Shown here piece after piece: positions 35,935-47,353 of a stretch of 64,000 nucleotides of DNA. The stretch's first letter is position 1, and each line of letters starts with the position of its first letter. Source of the DNA: Limnohabitans sp. Rim8 (GTDB lineage Bacteria > Pseudomonadota > Gammaproteobacteria > Burkholderiales > Burkholderiaceae_C); NCBI RefSeq assembly GCF_945869175.1, contig NZ_CAMBNZ010000001.1:1-64000 (forward strand), read 5' to 3'. The notes under the pieces are model-generated. The model ran no database searches and was not told where the DNA came from. It saw only the letters and a list, made by a program, of their open reading frames with translations. A program made the translations under genes and the position numbers.

Positions 35935-37275
35935 TCAAAGCGGAGATTGTAGGCTGTGGGCCCATTCGGCCACGGTGTTCAAGGGCTCGGTGCGCTGGGC
36001 CCCCTCCCCGTCGCGCAGCGATTTGACCGCCACTTGTCCCCGCGCCAATTCTTCGGCACCGAAGACCAGCGCAAAGCGGGCACCAGAGCCATCGGCTTTT
36101 TTGAACTGAGACTTCATGCTGCCCATGCCTTCGCCACTGCCAGCATGCATCTGGGCAGACACCCCTTGGGCCCGCAAGGCTTGCAGCACCTGCATCGCCA
36201 CCGGCAAGTCAGCGGTTTCGGGAATGATGGCGTAGACATCGGGGGCCAGATCGGGCAGCGCCTCTCCCTGCTCCTTGATGAGTTCGAGCACACGCTCCAC
36301 ACCCAGAGCCCAGCCGACGGCAGGCGATGGCTTGCCACCGACTTGCTCGACAAGGTAGTCATACCGACCACCACCGCAAATGGTGCCTTGCGAACCCAAG
36401 CGGGCGGTGATGAATTCGAAGACTGTGAGGTTGTAATAGTCCATGCCCCGCACCAAACGCGGGTTGATGCTGTAGGCCACGCCGTTGGCGTCCAAAATGG
36501 CCTTGACCGCGTTGAAGTGGGCCAAAGACGCCTCCCCCAAAAAGTCGAGCAAGCGCGGAGCGGCTTCGACCACGCTTTGCATGACCGGGTTTTTGGTGTC
36601 CAAAATGCGCAAGGGGTTGCTGTGCAGGCGCCGTTGGGCTTCTTCGTCCAGCACATCGCGGTGATTTTCGAGATGGGCGATCAGCGCCGCACGGTGGGCC
36701 TGGCGCTCGGCGGGCTGTCCCAGGCTGTTGAGTTCAAGGCGCACATCTTGGAGGCCCAGCACTTTCCACAGGTCGTTGGCCAACAAAATCAGCTCGGCAT
36801 CGACCTCGGCCCCACCAAAACCCAACACCTCAGCGCCAATTTGGTGGAACTGACGGTAACGGCCACGTTGTGGACGCTCGTGGCGAAACATGGGGCCCAT
36901 ATAATACAGGCGCTTTCCGCCCTCGTACAGCAGGTTGCGCTCCACCACCGCACGCACCAAACCGGCTGTACCTTCGGGGCGCAGGGTCAGTTGCTCGCCG
37001 TTCAAGCGGTCTTCAAAAGAGTACATCTCTTTTTCGACGATGTCGGTCACCTCGCCCAAGCCACGCACAAACAGCGCGGTAGGCTCGACAATGGGCAAAC
37101 GCACGTTGCGGTAGGCATAGCGGGCCATCAGGCCGCGCACTTGGGCCTCCAGCCACTCCCAACGGGCCGACTCGGGCGGCAGGATGTCGTTCATCCCCTT
37201 GACGCCAACCAATTTGGGTGATTTGGCAGTCTTTACGGCTTTAATGTGGGCTTTGTCAGTCAGCGGTTCGCTCAT
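35935..37275 (-). CDS. hisS: Histidyl-tRNA synthetase
   Basis: [38 protein letters not shown]. Confidence 0.98.
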   Translation of the reverse strand: MSEPLTDKAHIKAVKTAKSPKLVGVKGMNDILPPESARWEWLEAQVRGLMARYAYRNVRLPIVEPTALFVRGLGEVTDIVEKEMYSFEDRLNGEQLTLRPEGTAGLVRAVVERNLLYEGGKRLYYMGPMFRHERPQRGRYRQFHQIGAEVLGFGGAEVDAELILLANDLWKVLGLQDVRLELNSLGQPAERQAHRAALIAHLENHRDVLDEEAQRRLHSNPLRILDTKNPVMQSVVEAAPRLLDFLGEASLAHFNAVKAILDANGVAYSINPRLVRGMDYYNLTVFEFITARLGSQGTICGGGRYDYLVEQVGGKPSPAVGWALGVERVLELIKEQGEALPDLAPDVYAIIPETADLPVAMQVLQALRAQGVSAQMHAGSGEGMGSMKSQFKKADGSGARFALVFGAEELARGQVAVKSLRDGEGAQRTEPLNTVAEWAHSLQSPL

Positions 37276-38555
37276 TTTTGTTCTGCAGATCCGGAACCAA
37301 AGCGGTTCTCAATGTAGTTTTCAACCAGCACCTGGAACTCTTGCGCGATGCCTTCGCCGCGCAAAGTCAGGCGTTTTTCGCCATCGATGAACACCGGCGC
37401 GGCGGGTGCTTCACCGGTGCCGGGCAAGCTGATGCCAATATCGGCATGCTTGCTCTCGCCGGGGCCATTCACGATGCAACCCATCACGGCCACCTTCAGG
37501 TTTTCCACCCCAGGGTAGTGCGCACGCCACACAGGCATTTGGGCGCGCAAAAAGTCGTCGATCTGCTTGGCCAGTTCCTGAAAGGTGCTGCTGGTCGTGC
37601 GGCCACAACCTGGGCAAGCCGTCACGCTGGGTACAAAAATACGCAAACCCAGCGACTGCAAAATCTCCGACGCGATCACCACCTCTTGCGTGCGGGCTTC
37701 GCCCGGCTGTGGGGTGAGCGAGACGCGAATGGTGTCGCCAATGCCCTCTTGCAACAAAATGGACAAAGCGGTGGCCGAGGCTACGGTGCCTTTGGTGCCC
37801 ATGCCCGCCTCGGTCAGTCCCAGATGCAAGGGGTAATCGCAGCGGCGGCCCAGTTCACGGTAAACCGCGATCAAATCCTGAACGCCCGAAACCTTGCAGG
37901 ACAAAGCGATCTGTGCCCCATTCAGACCCATGGCCTCAGCGCGCTGGGCCGAGGAGATGGCCGAGGAAATCAAGGCCTCGTACATCACCTGACGCGCTTC
38001 CCAAGGCTGGGCTCGTTGGCTGTTGGTGTCCATCAGATCGGCCAACAACTCTTGGTCGAGACTGCCCCAGTTCACACCGATTCGGATGGCTTTGTCATAA
38101 CGCATGGCCGCTTCAATCATTTGGCCAAACTGGACATCGCGCTTTTCACCTTTGCCCACGTTGCCTGGGTTGATGCGGTATTTGGACAGCGCCTGGGCAC
38201 AAGCGGGGTAATCGGTCAGCAAGCGGTGACCGTTGTAATGAAAATCGCCAATCAGCGGCACATCGATGCCCATTTTGTCGAGCTGGTCGCGGATGTGCGG
38301 CACGGCCTCGGCAGCCTCCGGCGTGTTCACCGTGATGCGCACCATCTCCGAGCCGGCCAGGGCCAATTCCTTGACCTGGATGGCGGTGCCGATCACATCG
38401 ACCGTGTCGGTATTGGTCATGGACTGCACGCGCACAGGCGCACCGCCCCCCACCGTGACCACCCGCGAACCCCAGACCACTTGGGACTGACGGCTGTGGC
38501 GCTTGTCTGGCAATGCAATGGCAATCGCATCGGGGGCAAATGTGGGTTCGTTCAT
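37272..38555 (-). CDS. ispG: 4-hydroxy-3-methylbut-2-en-1-yl diphosphate synthase
   Basis: [53 protein letters not shown]. Confidence 0.98.
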   Translation of the reverse strand: MNEPTFAPDAIAIALPDKRHSRQSQVVWGSRVVTVGGGAPVRVQSMTNTDTVDVIGTAIQVKELALAGSEMVRITVNTPEAAEAVPHIRDQLDKMGIDVPLIGDFHYNGHRLLTDYPACAQALSKYRINPGNVGKGEKRDVQFGQMIEAAMRYDKAIRIGVNWGSLDQELLADLMDTNSQRAQPWEARQVMYEALISSAISSAQRAEAMGLNGAQIALSCKVSGVQDLIAVYRELGRRCDYPLHLGLTEAGMGTKGTVASATALSILLQEGIGDTIRVSLTPQPGEARTQEVVIASEILQSLGLRIFVPSVTACPGCGRTTSSTFQELAKQIDDFLRAQMPVWRAHYPGVENLKVAVMGCIVNGPGESKHADIGISLPGTGEAPAAPVFIDGEKRLTLRGEGIAQEFQVLVENYIENRFGSGSAEQK

Positions 38556-39460
38556 GGTTTCACCTCAAAACGGGCGGTATTGACTTGTGTGTGCGGCTTG
38601 AGGTCAAAGGGCTGGCCCTTGACACGCAATTGGATGGCATCTGATCGGCCCACCACCACAGAGACGGGCAAAGACACCGAGAGACGTTTGCTGTCGCCGG
38701 GGTTCAAAACCCCGTTCCAGACCAGCTGTTTTTGAGCATCTCGCACCTCGATCCAGCTCATGCTTTGCGCTGAGAACACCAATTCTGGCTCGGGCACGGC
38801 GACAGTTGCCCCAGTCGCGGTTGCGGCCACACTGGTCACCCCAGGTGCCAAGGTCGGCAAAACCGGCTTGACCTCGGTCACCACCGCCTTGGATTTGGGC
38901 TCTGAAGAAACGAAACCCGGCCCCTGAGCACCCAATGCAGACGGTTCAGGCAAGGCCACAGGACCGGCAATTTGAACGGTGGGCTCATAGACAGACCAGT
39001 GGGCACGCAAACTTTCAAACCCTGCCCACTGGGAAAAATTTGGCAACCAAATCAAACCCGCAATCAAGAGCAACATGCCCACAGCAATCCACAATATTTT
39101 GAGTGGGGCAACAGGCGATGTCGGGGACAAACGGCCCAAATTCGCAGGGGCTGTGTAAACCTGTCGCACAACACCATTTGACTCCAGATAGTTGGCCGAC
39201 ATGGGCATCAAAGCCAAGACAGGGGCCGGATCCACACGCAATTGTCGGCACACACTGGCCGCCAAAGCACGTGCAAACACGGGGCTTTGGTCCACCAAGT
39301 ATTGATCAGCCTCCAAGGCCTCCAATTGCCGCACAGGCACTTTCAGGTTCACCGACAAAACCGCCAAATGCATCCCCACGGCCAACCGTGCAGCCTTCAA
39401 AAGTCCACCAGCAGTCGTCGCCATAGGGGAACTCTCATCTTGTGCGTTTTCAGTCATCAC
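38552..39460 (-). CDS. rodZ: RodZ-like protein (N-terminal HTH, TM segment, C-terminal DUF4115)
   Basis: N-terminal [24 protein letters not shown]-terminal beta domain; upstream of ispG. Confidence 0.8.
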   Translation of the reverse strand: MMTENAQDESSPMATTAGGLLKAARLAVGMHLAVLSVNLKVPVRQLEALEADQYLVDQSPVFARALAASVCRQLRVDPAPVLALMPMSANYLESNGVVRQVYTAPANLGRLSPTSPVAPLKILWIAVGMLLLIAGLIWLPNFSQWAGFESLRAHWSVYEPTVQIAGPVALPEPSALGAQGPGFVSSEPKSKAVVTEVKPVLPTLAPGVTSVAATATGATVAVPEPELVFSAQSMSWIEVRDAQKQLVWNGVLNPGDSKRLSVSLPVSVVVGRSDAIQLRVKGQPFDLKPHTQVNTARFEVKP

Positions 39461-40619
39461 CAGGCTCCCCGACTTGAACAGTTGAAACGGACGACAAATG
39501 GGGAGCAGGCACCAGTCGAATGGTGCGTTGCTGGGCCATGCGGCTTTGCACTTGGGTCCGGTCTTTCACGTCCCCCGCCAGTTGACCGCAGGCGGCGTCG
39601 ATGTCATCGCCTCGGGTTTTGCGAACCGTGGTCACCATTCCCGCATCTTGCAGTTGTTTGGCAAAAGCCTGCACGCGGGCATGTGGAGAGCGCAGCAAAC
39701 CGGAGGCCGGGAAAGGGTTGAAGGGGATCAGGTTGAATTTGCAACGCAAGCCTTGACGGGCATGCTTTTGGACCAGGTCCACCAACTGGCTGGCATGCTC
39801 GGGCTGGTCGTTCACGCCGTCCAGCATGCAGTACTCGAAAGTGATGAAGTCGCGCGGTGCATGCGCCAAGTAGCCAAGACAAGCGTGCATGAGCTCATCG
39901 AGCGGGTATTTGCGGTTGAGCGGCACCAGGTTGTCACGCAGCGCATCGTTGGGCGCATGCAAGGAGACCGCCAGAGCCACAGGGCAATCGGCCGATAGAC
40001 GCTCGATCATGGGCACCACGCCAGAGGTGGACACCGTGACACGGCGGCGCGAGAGGCCATAACCGTGGTCGTCCAGCATGGCGCGCAAGGCAGGCACCAA
40101 GGCCGAATAATTTTGCAGTGGTTCGCCCATGCCCATCATCACCACATTGGAGATGACACGGTCTGGGGTGTTCAGGTGTTTGCGCAAAAAGTGTTCTGCA
40201 AACCAGAGCTGCGAGAGGATCTCACCCGTTGTGAGGTTTCGGCTGAAGCCTTGATGGCCGGTCGAGCAAAAGCGGCAACCCACTGCACAACCGGCTTGGG
40301 AAGAAATACACAAGGTGCCTCGGTCGTCTTCGGGAATGAACACCGATTCGATGGCATTGCCATCACCCACATCGAACAGCCACTTGATGGTGCCGTCGGT
40401 GGAGATGTGTTGACTGAGGACAGGCAGAGCCGAGATGTGGGCATGTGCCTGGAGCTTTTGGCGCAATGACTTGGCCAAATCGCTCATGTGATCAAAATCC
40501 GCAGCGCCCCGCTGGTGAATCCAGCGGAACAACTGGGTGGCCCTGAAGCGCTTTTCGCCCAGCCCCTCACAAAAAAGGGCCAAACCATCCAGATCAAATT
40601 CGAGAAGGTTGGCCGTCAT
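39450..40619 (-). CDS. rlmN: 23S rRNA (adenine2503-C2)-methyltransferase
   Basis: Radical [28 protein letters not shown]. Confidence 0.97.
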   Translation of the reverse strand: MTANLLEFDLDGLALFCEGLGEKRFRATQLFRWIHQRGAADFDHMSDLAKSLRQKLQAHAHISALPVLSQHISTDGTIKWLFDVGDGNAIESVFIPEDDRGTLCISSQAGCAVGCRFCSTGHQGFSRNLTTGEILSQLWFAEHFLRKHLNTPDRVISNVVMMGMGEPLQNYSALVPALRAMLDDHGYGLSRRRVTVSTSGVVPMIERLSADCPVALAVSLHAPNDALRDNLVPLNRKYPLDELMHACLGYLAHAPRDFITFEYCMLDGVNDQPEHASQLVDLVQKHARQGLRCKFNLIPFNPFPASGLLRSPHARVQAFAKQLQDAGMVTTVRKTRGDDIDAACGQLAGDVKDRTQVQSRMAQQRTIRLVPAPHLSSVSTVQVGEPGDD

Positions 40620-40652
40620 GGGGTGCTGGGACGGGCGAGGACCGCTACGCGA

Positions 40653-41078
40653 TCAGCGTGCGTAAACGTTCAAGCCAGCGAAAAAGAAAGCGATTTCAGC
40701 GGCGGCTGTTTCAGGGGCGTCAGAGCCGTGCACCGCGTTCGCGTCGATGCTGTCGGCAAAGTCAGCGCGGATCGTGCCAGCGTCGGCTTTCTTGGGATCG
40801 GTTGCGCCCATCAGGTCACGGTTTTTGGTGATGGCGTTCTCGCCTTCGAGGGCTTGAATCATCACTGGACCGGAGATCATGAAGTCAACCAGGTCCTTGA
40901 AGAAAGGACGGGCCTTGTGCACAGCATAAAACTGCTCGGCTTCGCCGCGCGACAGGTGCGCCATACGGGCAGCGACCACTTTCAAGCCGGCTGCTTCGAA
41001 ACGGGCGTAAATTTGACCGATGACGTTCTTGGCGACAGCGTCTGGCTTGATGATGGAGAGAGTGCGTTCGATGGCCAT
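40653..41078 (-). CDS. ndk: Nucleoside diphosphate kinase
   Basis: 141 aa; [38 protein letters not shown]. Confidence 0.98.
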   Translation of the reverse strand: MAIERTLSIIKPDAVAKNVIGQIYARFEAAGLKVVAARMAHLSRGEAEQFYAVHKARPFFKDLVDFMISGPVMIQALEGENAITKNRDLMGATDPKKADAGTIRADFADSIDANAVHGSDAPETAAAEIAFFFAGLNVYAR

Positions 41079-41227
41079 GGTTTTTCCTATTGCAAAGTAT
41101 TTTTAATCGATTTTGCCCTGCGGCAAAGCTGTTTATTCTAACCGCAGCCCAGCGGTGTTATTCCCCAGAAAATGATGGGCCCACAGGGGAAAGGCCAGAA
41201 CGCAAGCGCCCAAGCCCAGGGTCTGGT

Positions 41228-42430
41228 TCAGCGGCTGCGACCGCCGCGACCCGTACCGCCCGGGGCTTTTTTCAAGCGGTTGAAACTTTCAGCCCCGATG
41301 TACTTGGCTTCGCTCTTGGGCGCATCCGCCTTGGCATGCAAACCTGAGCCGCCTGGAGCCTGATTGGGCTTGGCTGCAGGTTTGGCACGCGGCACAGCCG
41401 TGCCCGCCCTGCCCTGCCCACCCGTGCGGGGACGGCGGTCGTTGCGGTCGGTTCTGGACACTGGGCGCGGCACAGGGGTGCGGGTGCGGTCCAAGGTGCC
41501 AGCGGCGCGCATCAAGGCCCGGATATCGGACTCGTCCAGCTCCAGCCAAGCCCCACGGCGCAAGCCGTGCGGCAAGACCATGGCGCCATAGCGAATGCGA
41601 ATCAGGCGGCTGACCGCATGGCCCACCGACTCCATCATTCGGCGCACCTCCCGGTTACGGCCTTCAGAAATCGTCACCCTGTACCAGCAGTTGGAGCCCT
41701 CACCACCGCCGTCTTCAATAGAACCGAACTGGGCCGGGCCGTCGTCAAGGTTGACACCATCGAGCAGTTTTTGCTTTTCTTCCTTGCTCAGCGCCCCCAG
41801 CACGCGCACAGCGTATTCACGCTCCAAGCCAAAACGGGGGTGCATCAGCTGGTTGGCCAATTCACCGGAGCTGGTGAACAGCAACAAACCTTCGGTGTTC
41901 AGGTCGAGACGCCCCACCGATTGCCATTTGCCGTTTTGCAAGCGGGGTAATTTACGAAAGACCGAGGGTCGGTTTTGGGGGTCGTCGTGGCTGACGATCT
42001 CACCCGCAGGCTTGTGGTAAGCGATCACGCGGGCGGGTGGTGGATCGATGCGGATGTGGATCGGCTTGCCGTTGACCTTGATTTGATCACCATATTGCAC
42101 GCGTTGGCCCACATGGGCGGGCTCGTTGTTCACCGCGATGCGGCCTTCGGCGATGAGTTTTTCCATCTCCAGCCGCGAACCCATGCCCGCTTGCGCCAGC
42201 ACTTTGTGCAGCTTGGGCGAGTCGGTTTGGGGGGCGAGCACGCGTTTGCCCAAATCGACTGTGAGGTCTTCTGAGGCCTCTTCATCGTCAAACTGGCCAG
42301 ACACCACATCGGCCAAAGCAATGGCTTTGTAAACCGACTCTGAAGGCGCCTCAGACTGGGCGGTTCGCGCAGTTCGTGCGGTCGTTTGGGGTTTTGACGC
42401 ATTGCTGTCGTCTGATGAGGGCTTGTTCAT
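41228..42430 (-). CDS. rluB: 23S rRNA pseudouridine synthase (RsuA/RluB family)
   Basis: S4 domain plus [27 protein letters not shown]; basic C-terminal extension. Confidence 0.92.
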   Translation of the reverse strand: MNKPSSDDSNASKPQTTARTARTAQSEAPSESVYKAIALADVVSGQFDDEEASEDLTVDLGKRVLAPQTDSPKLHKVLAQAGMGSRLEMEKLIAEGRIAVNNEPAHVGQRVQYGDQIKVNGKPIHIRIDPPPARVIAYHKPAGEIVSHDDPQNRPSVFRKLPRLQNGKWQSVGRLDLNTEGLLLFTSSGELANQLMHPRFGLEREYAVRVLGALSKEEKQKLLDGVNLDDGPAQFGSIEDGGGEGSNCWYRVTISEGRNREVRRMMESVGHAVSRLIRIRYGAMVLPHGLRRGAWLELDESDIRALMRAAGTLDRTRTPVPRPVSRTDRNDRRPRTGGQGRAGTAVPRAKPAAKPNQAPGGSGLHAKADAPKSEAKYIGAESFNRLKKAPGGTGRGGRSR

Positions 42431-43113
42431 GTTGGGGCGGACTCTTCGCCTTGCAGCGGACGGTCTAGGGGGTTAAGAAGGTCTTCAGAGTCGGCCGCGA
42501 TGGGCATTTCAAAAGGCAAAGCGTCGATGGCGTCTTCAAGCGACAAGGACGGCTGCAAGGGCAAGGCTTCCACCCACCCCGACAAAGCCGCACTTTGGCC
42601 ATCCACTTGAGACAACATGGGCAACTGGTCGAGGGCAGCCAAGCCCAAATCGTCGAGAAACTGGCGCGTCGTGGCGTAAAGACCGGGTCGGCCAACGGTT
42701 TCGCGGTGGCCAATGACCTCGACCCAACCGCGGTCTTCCAACTGCTTGAGGATTTGCGAATTGATGGTCACCCCGCGGATGTCTTCCATGTCGCCACGGG
42801 TGACGGGTTGGCGGTAGGCAATGATGGCCAAGGTTTCGAGCACTGCCCGGGTGTATTTGGGGGGCTTTTCGGGGTGAAGACGGTCAAGGTAATCGCGCAG
42901 TTCAGGGCGGCTTTGGAAGCGCCATCCACTGGCCACGCGTGTCAATTCCAGACCTTTTTGAGCCCACTCGAGTTGCAGGTCTTGCAGCATTTGCCGCAGG
43001 GTGTCGGCCCCGAGCGCATCGTCAAACAGCACGCGCATGTCGCGCAATGACAAAGGCTGGCCTGCTGTGAGCAAGGCCGTTTCCAGGACACGTTGGGCTT
43101 GCGCCGTGTTCAT
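42427..43113 (-). CDS. scpB: SMC-Scp complex subunit ScpB
   Basis: [34 protein letters not shown]; start re-assigned to MNTAQAQ. Confidence 0.95.
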   Translation of the reverse strand: MNTAQAQRVLETALLTAGQPLSLRDMRVLFDDALGADTLRQMLQDLQLEWAQKGLELTRVASGWRFQSRPELRDYLDRLHPEKPPKYTRAVLETLAIIAYRQPVTRGDMEDIRGVTINSQILKQLEDRGWVEVIGHRETVGRPGLYATTRQFLDDLGLAALDQLPMLSQVDGQSAALSGWVEALPLQPSLSLEDAIDALPFEMPIAADSEDLLNPLDRPLQGEESAPT

Positions 43114-43133
43114 GTGTCGGTCTTTCGGAAAAA

Positions 43134-43149
43134 GACGCCTCACGGCGTC
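43134..43149 (-). terminator. Intrinsic terminator after rluD
   Basis: GACGCC-TCAC-GGCGTC hairpin followed on the minus strand by TTTTTCC. Confidence 0.7.
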
Positions 43150-43171
43150 GGGAATGATGCCTCACGGCGTC
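43134..43171. repeat. 22-bp-period direct duplication of the terminator hairpin, second copy spanning the rluD stop codon
   Basis: GACGCCTCACGGCGTCG and GATGCCTCACGGCGTCG start 22 bp apart. Confidence 0.8.
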
Positions 43172-44187
43172 GAGTGCACAGCAACTGTACATTTGTAGGT
43201 GAGTTGATTGTAACTGAGCCCCCAATTGGCAAGGGCCTGCGTCATGTCGTGGGGCAATGCCGAACGGAGGGCTATAGATTCCCCGGTGATCGGGTGCTCA
43301 AACGCCAAATGCCATGCGTGCAAGGCCTGTCGCTCTAAGCCTGCTGCCTTGGCACCGCCATAAACTGAATCGGCCAGCAAGGGGTGCCCGATGTGGGCCA
43401 TGTGAACCCGAATTTGGTGGGTCCGCCCGGTGTGCAGGGTGCATTGAACCAAGCAGCCGTGCTGGTTTTGGTCCAGCACCTCGATCGTCGTTGCCGCCGT
43501 TTTGCCCGACTGGTAAGTCAAATCCACCACCGCCATGCGCAAGCGATTGGCCGGGTCACGCCCGATCGCCGCTTCCACGGTGGTGGGCGAAGGGGCTGTC
43601 CAGGGTTTGTGGCCGATGGCCAGGTATTGGCGCTTGACGTCACGTGCCGCAATCAGTTGTACCAATGCGTCCATGGCTTGGCGGGTGCGGGCCACCACCA
43701 TCAAGCCACTGGTGTCTTTGTCCAAGCGGTGAACAATGCCCGCCCGGGGCACGTCTGAGGCCAGCGGGTCCAACGCCAACAAACCGTTGAGCAAGGTGCC
43801 GCGCCAATGGCCGGGGGCGGGGTGCACCACCAGACCCGCTGGTTTGTTGATGACCCGCAGGTGTGCGTCTTCGTAGACCACGTCGATGGGCATCTGCTCG
43901 GGCACGAAAGCCTGCGACTGGGGCGTGGCGCGCAAGGTGACTTGAACCTGGTGCCCCAGGCGAACTTTGGAAGACACCTTGGTCACGATGCGCCCGTCGA
44001 TCAACGCATCGCCTTGCTCAATGAGTTGCTGCAAATAACTGCGCGAGAACTCAGGCACCAACTGAGCCAGCGCTTTGTCCAAACGCTGGCCATGCAAATC
44101 CATGGGCACTTGACTGGTGCGCACCTCCTCGTCCGAAGCCTCCAGCACGCGCTCGCCCTCGTCCACCATGGCAGAAGGCTCATGCAT
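43162..44187 (-). CDS. rluD: 23S rRNA pseudouridine synthase RluD family
   Basis: S4 domain and HRLDKDTSGLMVVARTRQA; start probably MHEPSAMVDEGE. Confidence 0.93.
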   Translation of the reverse strand: MHEPSAMVDEGERVLEASDEEVRTSQVPMDLHGQRLDKALAQLVPEFSRSYLQQLIEQGDALIDGRIVTKVSSKVRLGHQVQVTLRATPQSQAFVPEQMPIDVVYEDAHLRVINKPAGLVVHPAPGHWRGTLLNGLLALDPLASDVPRAGIVHRLDKDTSGLMVVARTRQAMDALVQLIAARDVKRQYLAIGHKPWTAPSPTTVEAAIGRDPANRLRMAVVDLTYQSGKTAATTIEVLDQNQHGCLVQCTLHTGRTHQIRVHMAHIGHPLLADSVYGGAKAAGLERQALHAWHLAFEHPITGESIALRSALPHDMTQALANWGLSYNQLTYKCTVAVHSTP

Positions 44188-44202
44188 TTCGGGGTCGGTC
44201 GA

Positions 44203-44208
44203 TATAAT
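44203..44208 (+). promoter_or_regulatory. Putative -10 TATAAT for bamD in the rluD/bamD divergent region
   Basis: TATAAT 32 nt before the bamD ATG; AAGGG RBS downstream; -35 weak. Confidence 0.4.
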
Positions 44209-44239
44209 CAAAGTGTTCAACAGTTCAAGGGTGTCACAG

Positions 44240-45046
44240 ATGCGAAGCTTCAGATTATCGGCGGTTCCCTGTGGCCTGGTTTTGGCCATGGGGCTGCTCC
44301 TGTCAGGCTGCGCCAACACCCCCAAAGACACCACAGCAGGCTGGACACCTGAAAAAATCTACGCCGAAGCCCGTGACGAAGCCAACTCCGGGGCATGGGA
44401 CAAGGCCATCGCTTACTACGAAAAGCTCGAAGGACGTGCTGCGGGCACCGCCTTGGCGCAACAAGCTCAAATCGACAAAGCTTATGCCCAATACAAAACA
44501 GGCGACAAAATCCAGGCCATCGCCACTTTGGACCGATTCATCCGCCTGCACCCGGCCAGCCCGGCTTTGGACTACGCCTTCTACCTCAAGGGCTTGGTCA
44601 ACTTCAACGACAACTTGGGGCTGTTCTCCTTTCTGACCCAACAAGATTTGTCGGAACGCGACCAAATGGCGACAAAAGACTCTTATGAGGCGTTCAAAGA
44701 GTTAAGCACCCGCTTTCCTGACTCGAAATATTCCCCTGATGCACGCCAGCGCATGATGTACATCGTGAACGCCTTGGCGTCTTACGAAGTGCATGTGGCC
44801 CGCTTCTACGCCAGCCGGGGGGCCCATGTGGCCGCGGTCAACCGCGCCCAACAGGCCATTTCGGATTACCAAGGCGTGCCTGCTGTCGAAGAGGCTTTGG
44901 CCATTTTGGTGGGGTCTTACGACGCCTTGGGCATGACCACTTTGCGCGACGATGCCAAACGCGTGTTGGAAAAGAATTTCCCCCAGTCTGACCACCACAA
45001 AGCGGGTGGGCTCAAAAAGTCGAGTCCTTGGTGGCGTCTGTGGTGA
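44240..45046 (+). CDS. bamD: Outer membrane assembly lipoprotein BamD
   Basis: Lipobox LLLSGCAN; TPR repeats; RFPDSKYSPDARQRMMYI. Confidence 0.95.
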   Translation: MRSFRLSAVPCGLVLAMGLLLSGCANTPKDTTAGWTPEKIYAEARDEANSGAWDKAIAYYEKLEGRAAGTALAQQAQIDKAYAQYKTGDKIQAIATLDRFIRLHPASPALDYAFYLKGLVNFNDNLGLFSFLTQQDLSERDQMATKDSYEAFKELSTRFPDSKYSPDARQRMMYIVNALASYEVHVARFYASRGAHVAAVNRAQQAISDYQGVPAVEEALAILVGSYDALGMTTLRDDAKRVLEKNFPQSDHHKAGGLKKSSPWWRLW

Positions 45047-47165
45047 GCTGAAGCAAAGTCTCCAAAAATTCTGGGTGCCCATTCAATCGGCGCATCTGCG
45101 GCAAACCCCGCACCAACCTGCGACCATAGGACATGGTGGCCAAACGGGTGTCGCACACCACCAAAACACCCCGGTCGGTTTCACTTCGGATCAAGCGCCC
45201 AGCGCCTTGCTTGAGCGCAACGGCAGCTTCTGGCAACGCATGGTCTGCAAAGGCACTGCGTCCTTCGCGCACGATGCGCTGGCTTCTCGCCTCAAACAAA
45301 GGGTCACCTGGTGGTGGAAATGGCAGCTTGTCGATGACCACCAGCTGCAATGCCTCACCGGGCACATCAAAGCCTTCCCAAAACGAGGCTGAGGCCACCA
45401 ACACACACCCCGCACGGCCATCGCCAGCCCCCTCACGAAAGCGCTCCATCAAACGCCGCTTGGGGCTTTGACCTTGCACCAACACCTCCACATTCGCTGC
45501 CGGGTCCAATCGGGCCTGCAAATATTCGCCAATGCTGCGCATGGCATTCAAGGTGGTGGTCAGTACCAACGTTCTGCCGCCCAGCAGTTGCACGGCCTCC
45601 ACAACAAGCTGCGCCACATGCCCGGCATGTCCTGGGTCACCGGGCTTGGGCAAGTGCTCGGGCACATACAGGGCCGCTTGCTGCGCGTAATCAAACGGGC
45701 TGGTGACCTGCATCACCTGGGCGGAAGTCAGGCCACAAGGCTCTGTGAACCAACGCAGACTGGGCTCATCGCCCAAGGTGGCTGAGGTGAAAATCCAGGC
45801 GCGCTGGCCAACACCCGAGCCCATGCCTGCGGCAGCCCCTGCGCGGTCCTCTGCCCCATGACGGGGATCACCCGCCATCAAGGCCTCCAGAGAATCGGGA
45901 TCCAGGGACGACTCGGCCTCGCTGGGCTGCTTGGCCTGAGCAGGACGCGTCAGCGCCGAAAAAGCCTGGGCAATGTCCAGGGGCGATTCGATCAAGCGCA
46001 GCTGCGCACTGACTTCGGCCCAGCGCACACCCTCCGGGTCGGGCGCTTGCGAAAACAAGTGTGCTTTTTGGGCCAACTCGGCGACACGTTCGTGCAAGCG
46101 CTGAAAGTCTGGGGCCAACTCAGTCACCAGTTCCAAACCCGCCTGCAACTGCCCCAAAGCCTGGGTTAATTGTGCGAGCGCAGGGGTCCAATCTTCAGGC
46201 TCCACACCTTCGGGCATCACATCGGTCCAACGCAATCGCACCGAGCCCCGGTGCATGCCGGCCGCCAAGCGCAAATCGCGGGCCGCTTTTTCCAGCGCAT
46301 CGGCCAGCGCGTGCCAGTCCACCAAGCCACGCGCCAGTTGCAAGCCTGTGGCCAGCACATCGCGTGACAACTCCAGCAACTGAACCGTGGACAATTGTTT
46401 GCCCAAAAAGTTCACGCCGATCTCGTTGAGCTGGTGGGCTTCGTCAAAAACCGTCACCCGCACCGTGGGCAGCAACTCGGCCACCCCGGATTCGCGCACC
46501 GCCATGTCGGCAAAAAACAAGTGGTGGTTGATGACCACCACGTCAGACGCCATCGCTTCTTTTCTCGCCAAATTCACATGACAAGCACGGTAACTGGGGC
46601 AGCTGGACCCCAAACAGTTGTCGCGCGTCGATGTCACCAACGGCCACAACGGAGAGCGTTCGTCCAGGCCAGTCAGCTCGGCCATGTCGCCAGTGCGTGT
46701 CGACTGGGACCAGGTTTCGATCTTGGCCAATGCACGCTGGGCACCCGGTTGGGCCGATTCGGCGCTGTGCCGAGCTTGCTGCATGCGGTGCAAACACAGG
46801 TAGTTGGAGCGCCCCTTGAGCAAGGCCACGCGAATGGGCAAAGCCAGGACCTCGACCAGGCGGGGGATGTCGCGGGAAAACAATTGTTCTTGCAGCGCCT
46901 TGGTGGCCGTGGAGACCAGCGCACGCTGGCCACTGAGCAAGACCGGCACCAAATAAGCATAGGTTTTGCCCACGCCCGTGCCCGCCTCCACCACCAGTTG
47001 CCCCCCCTGCTCCAAAGTCTGGGTCACGGCCAAGGCCATGTCGGTTTGACCCTCGCGGGGCTGAAAGCCTGGCACCGCATGGGCCAGCGCACCATGGTGC
47101 GACAAGGTGTCGGCCACCCTTTGCAGCAACAAGCTCAAGCAGGCTCCTTGGGCTGGATGGCCCAT
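45012..47165 (-). CDS. DinG-family ATP-dependent DNA helicase
   Basis: VVEAGTGVGKTYAYLVPVLLSG, DEAHQ, Fe-S-type cysteines CLHRMQ...CLGSSCPSYRAC; exact start uncertain. Confidence 0.9.
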   Translation of the reverse strand: MGHPAQGACLSLLLQRVADTLSHHGALAHAVPGFQPREGQTDMALAVTQTLEQGGQLVVEAGTGVGKTYAYLVPVLLSGQRALVSTATKALQEQLFSRDIPRLVEVLALPIRVALLKGRSNYLCLHRMQQARHSAESAQPGAQRALAKIETWSQSTRTGDMAELTGLDERSPLWPLVTSTRDNCLGSSCPSYRACHVNLARKEAMASDVVVINHHLFFADMAVRESGVAELLPTVRVTVFDEAHQLNEIGVNFLGKQLSTVQLLELSRDVLATGLQLARGLVDWHALADALEKAARDLRLAAGMHRGSVRLRWTDVMPEGVEPEDWTPALAQLTQALGQLQAGLELVTELAPDFQRLHERVAELAQKAHLFSQAPDPEGVRWAEVSAQLRLIESPLDIAQAFSALTRPAQAKQPSEAESSLDPDSLEALMAGDPRHGAEDRAGAAAGMGSGVGQRAWIFTSATLGDEPSLRWFTEPCGLTSAQVMQVTSPFDYAQQAALYVPEHLPKPGDPGHAGHVAQLVVEAVQLLGGRTLVLTTTLNAMRSIGEYLQARLDPAANVEVLVQGQSPKRRLMERFREGAGDGRAGCVLVASASFWEGFDVPGEALQLVVIDKLPFPPPGDPLFEARSQRIVREGRSAFADHALPEAAVALKQGAGRLIRSETDRGVLVVCDTRLATMSYGRRLVRGLPQMRRLNGHPEFLETLLQLTTDATKDSTF

Positions 47166-47353
47166 TGCAGTTGCGTGATTTGGTCGCGCAAAGCCAAACG
47201 CCTTTTCTTCAAACGACGGAGCATCAACTCGTCCAGCGGCAAAGGCGCCAGGACCGCTTGGTCAATCAAGGCATCCAAATCGGCGTGGGCCATCTGGCAT
47301 TCAATCAACTGCCGCTGGGGGGACCGAAGGTCTTGCGCGGGGGTGTCCTTCAT
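47135..47353 (-). CDS. YdcH/DUF465 family small protein
   Basis: 72 aa; LDELMLRRLKKRRLALRDQITQLQ. Confidence 0.83.
   Translation of the reverse strand: MKDTPAQDLRSPQRQLIECQMAHADLDALIDQAVLAPLPLDELMLRRLKKRRLALRDQITQLQWAIQPKEPA

Noticed and set aside
41112-41127. TTTGCC-CTGC-GGCAAA dyad upstream of ndk
   Set aside because: Short stem, no poly-T; could be chance or a weak terminator after rluB, not enough support
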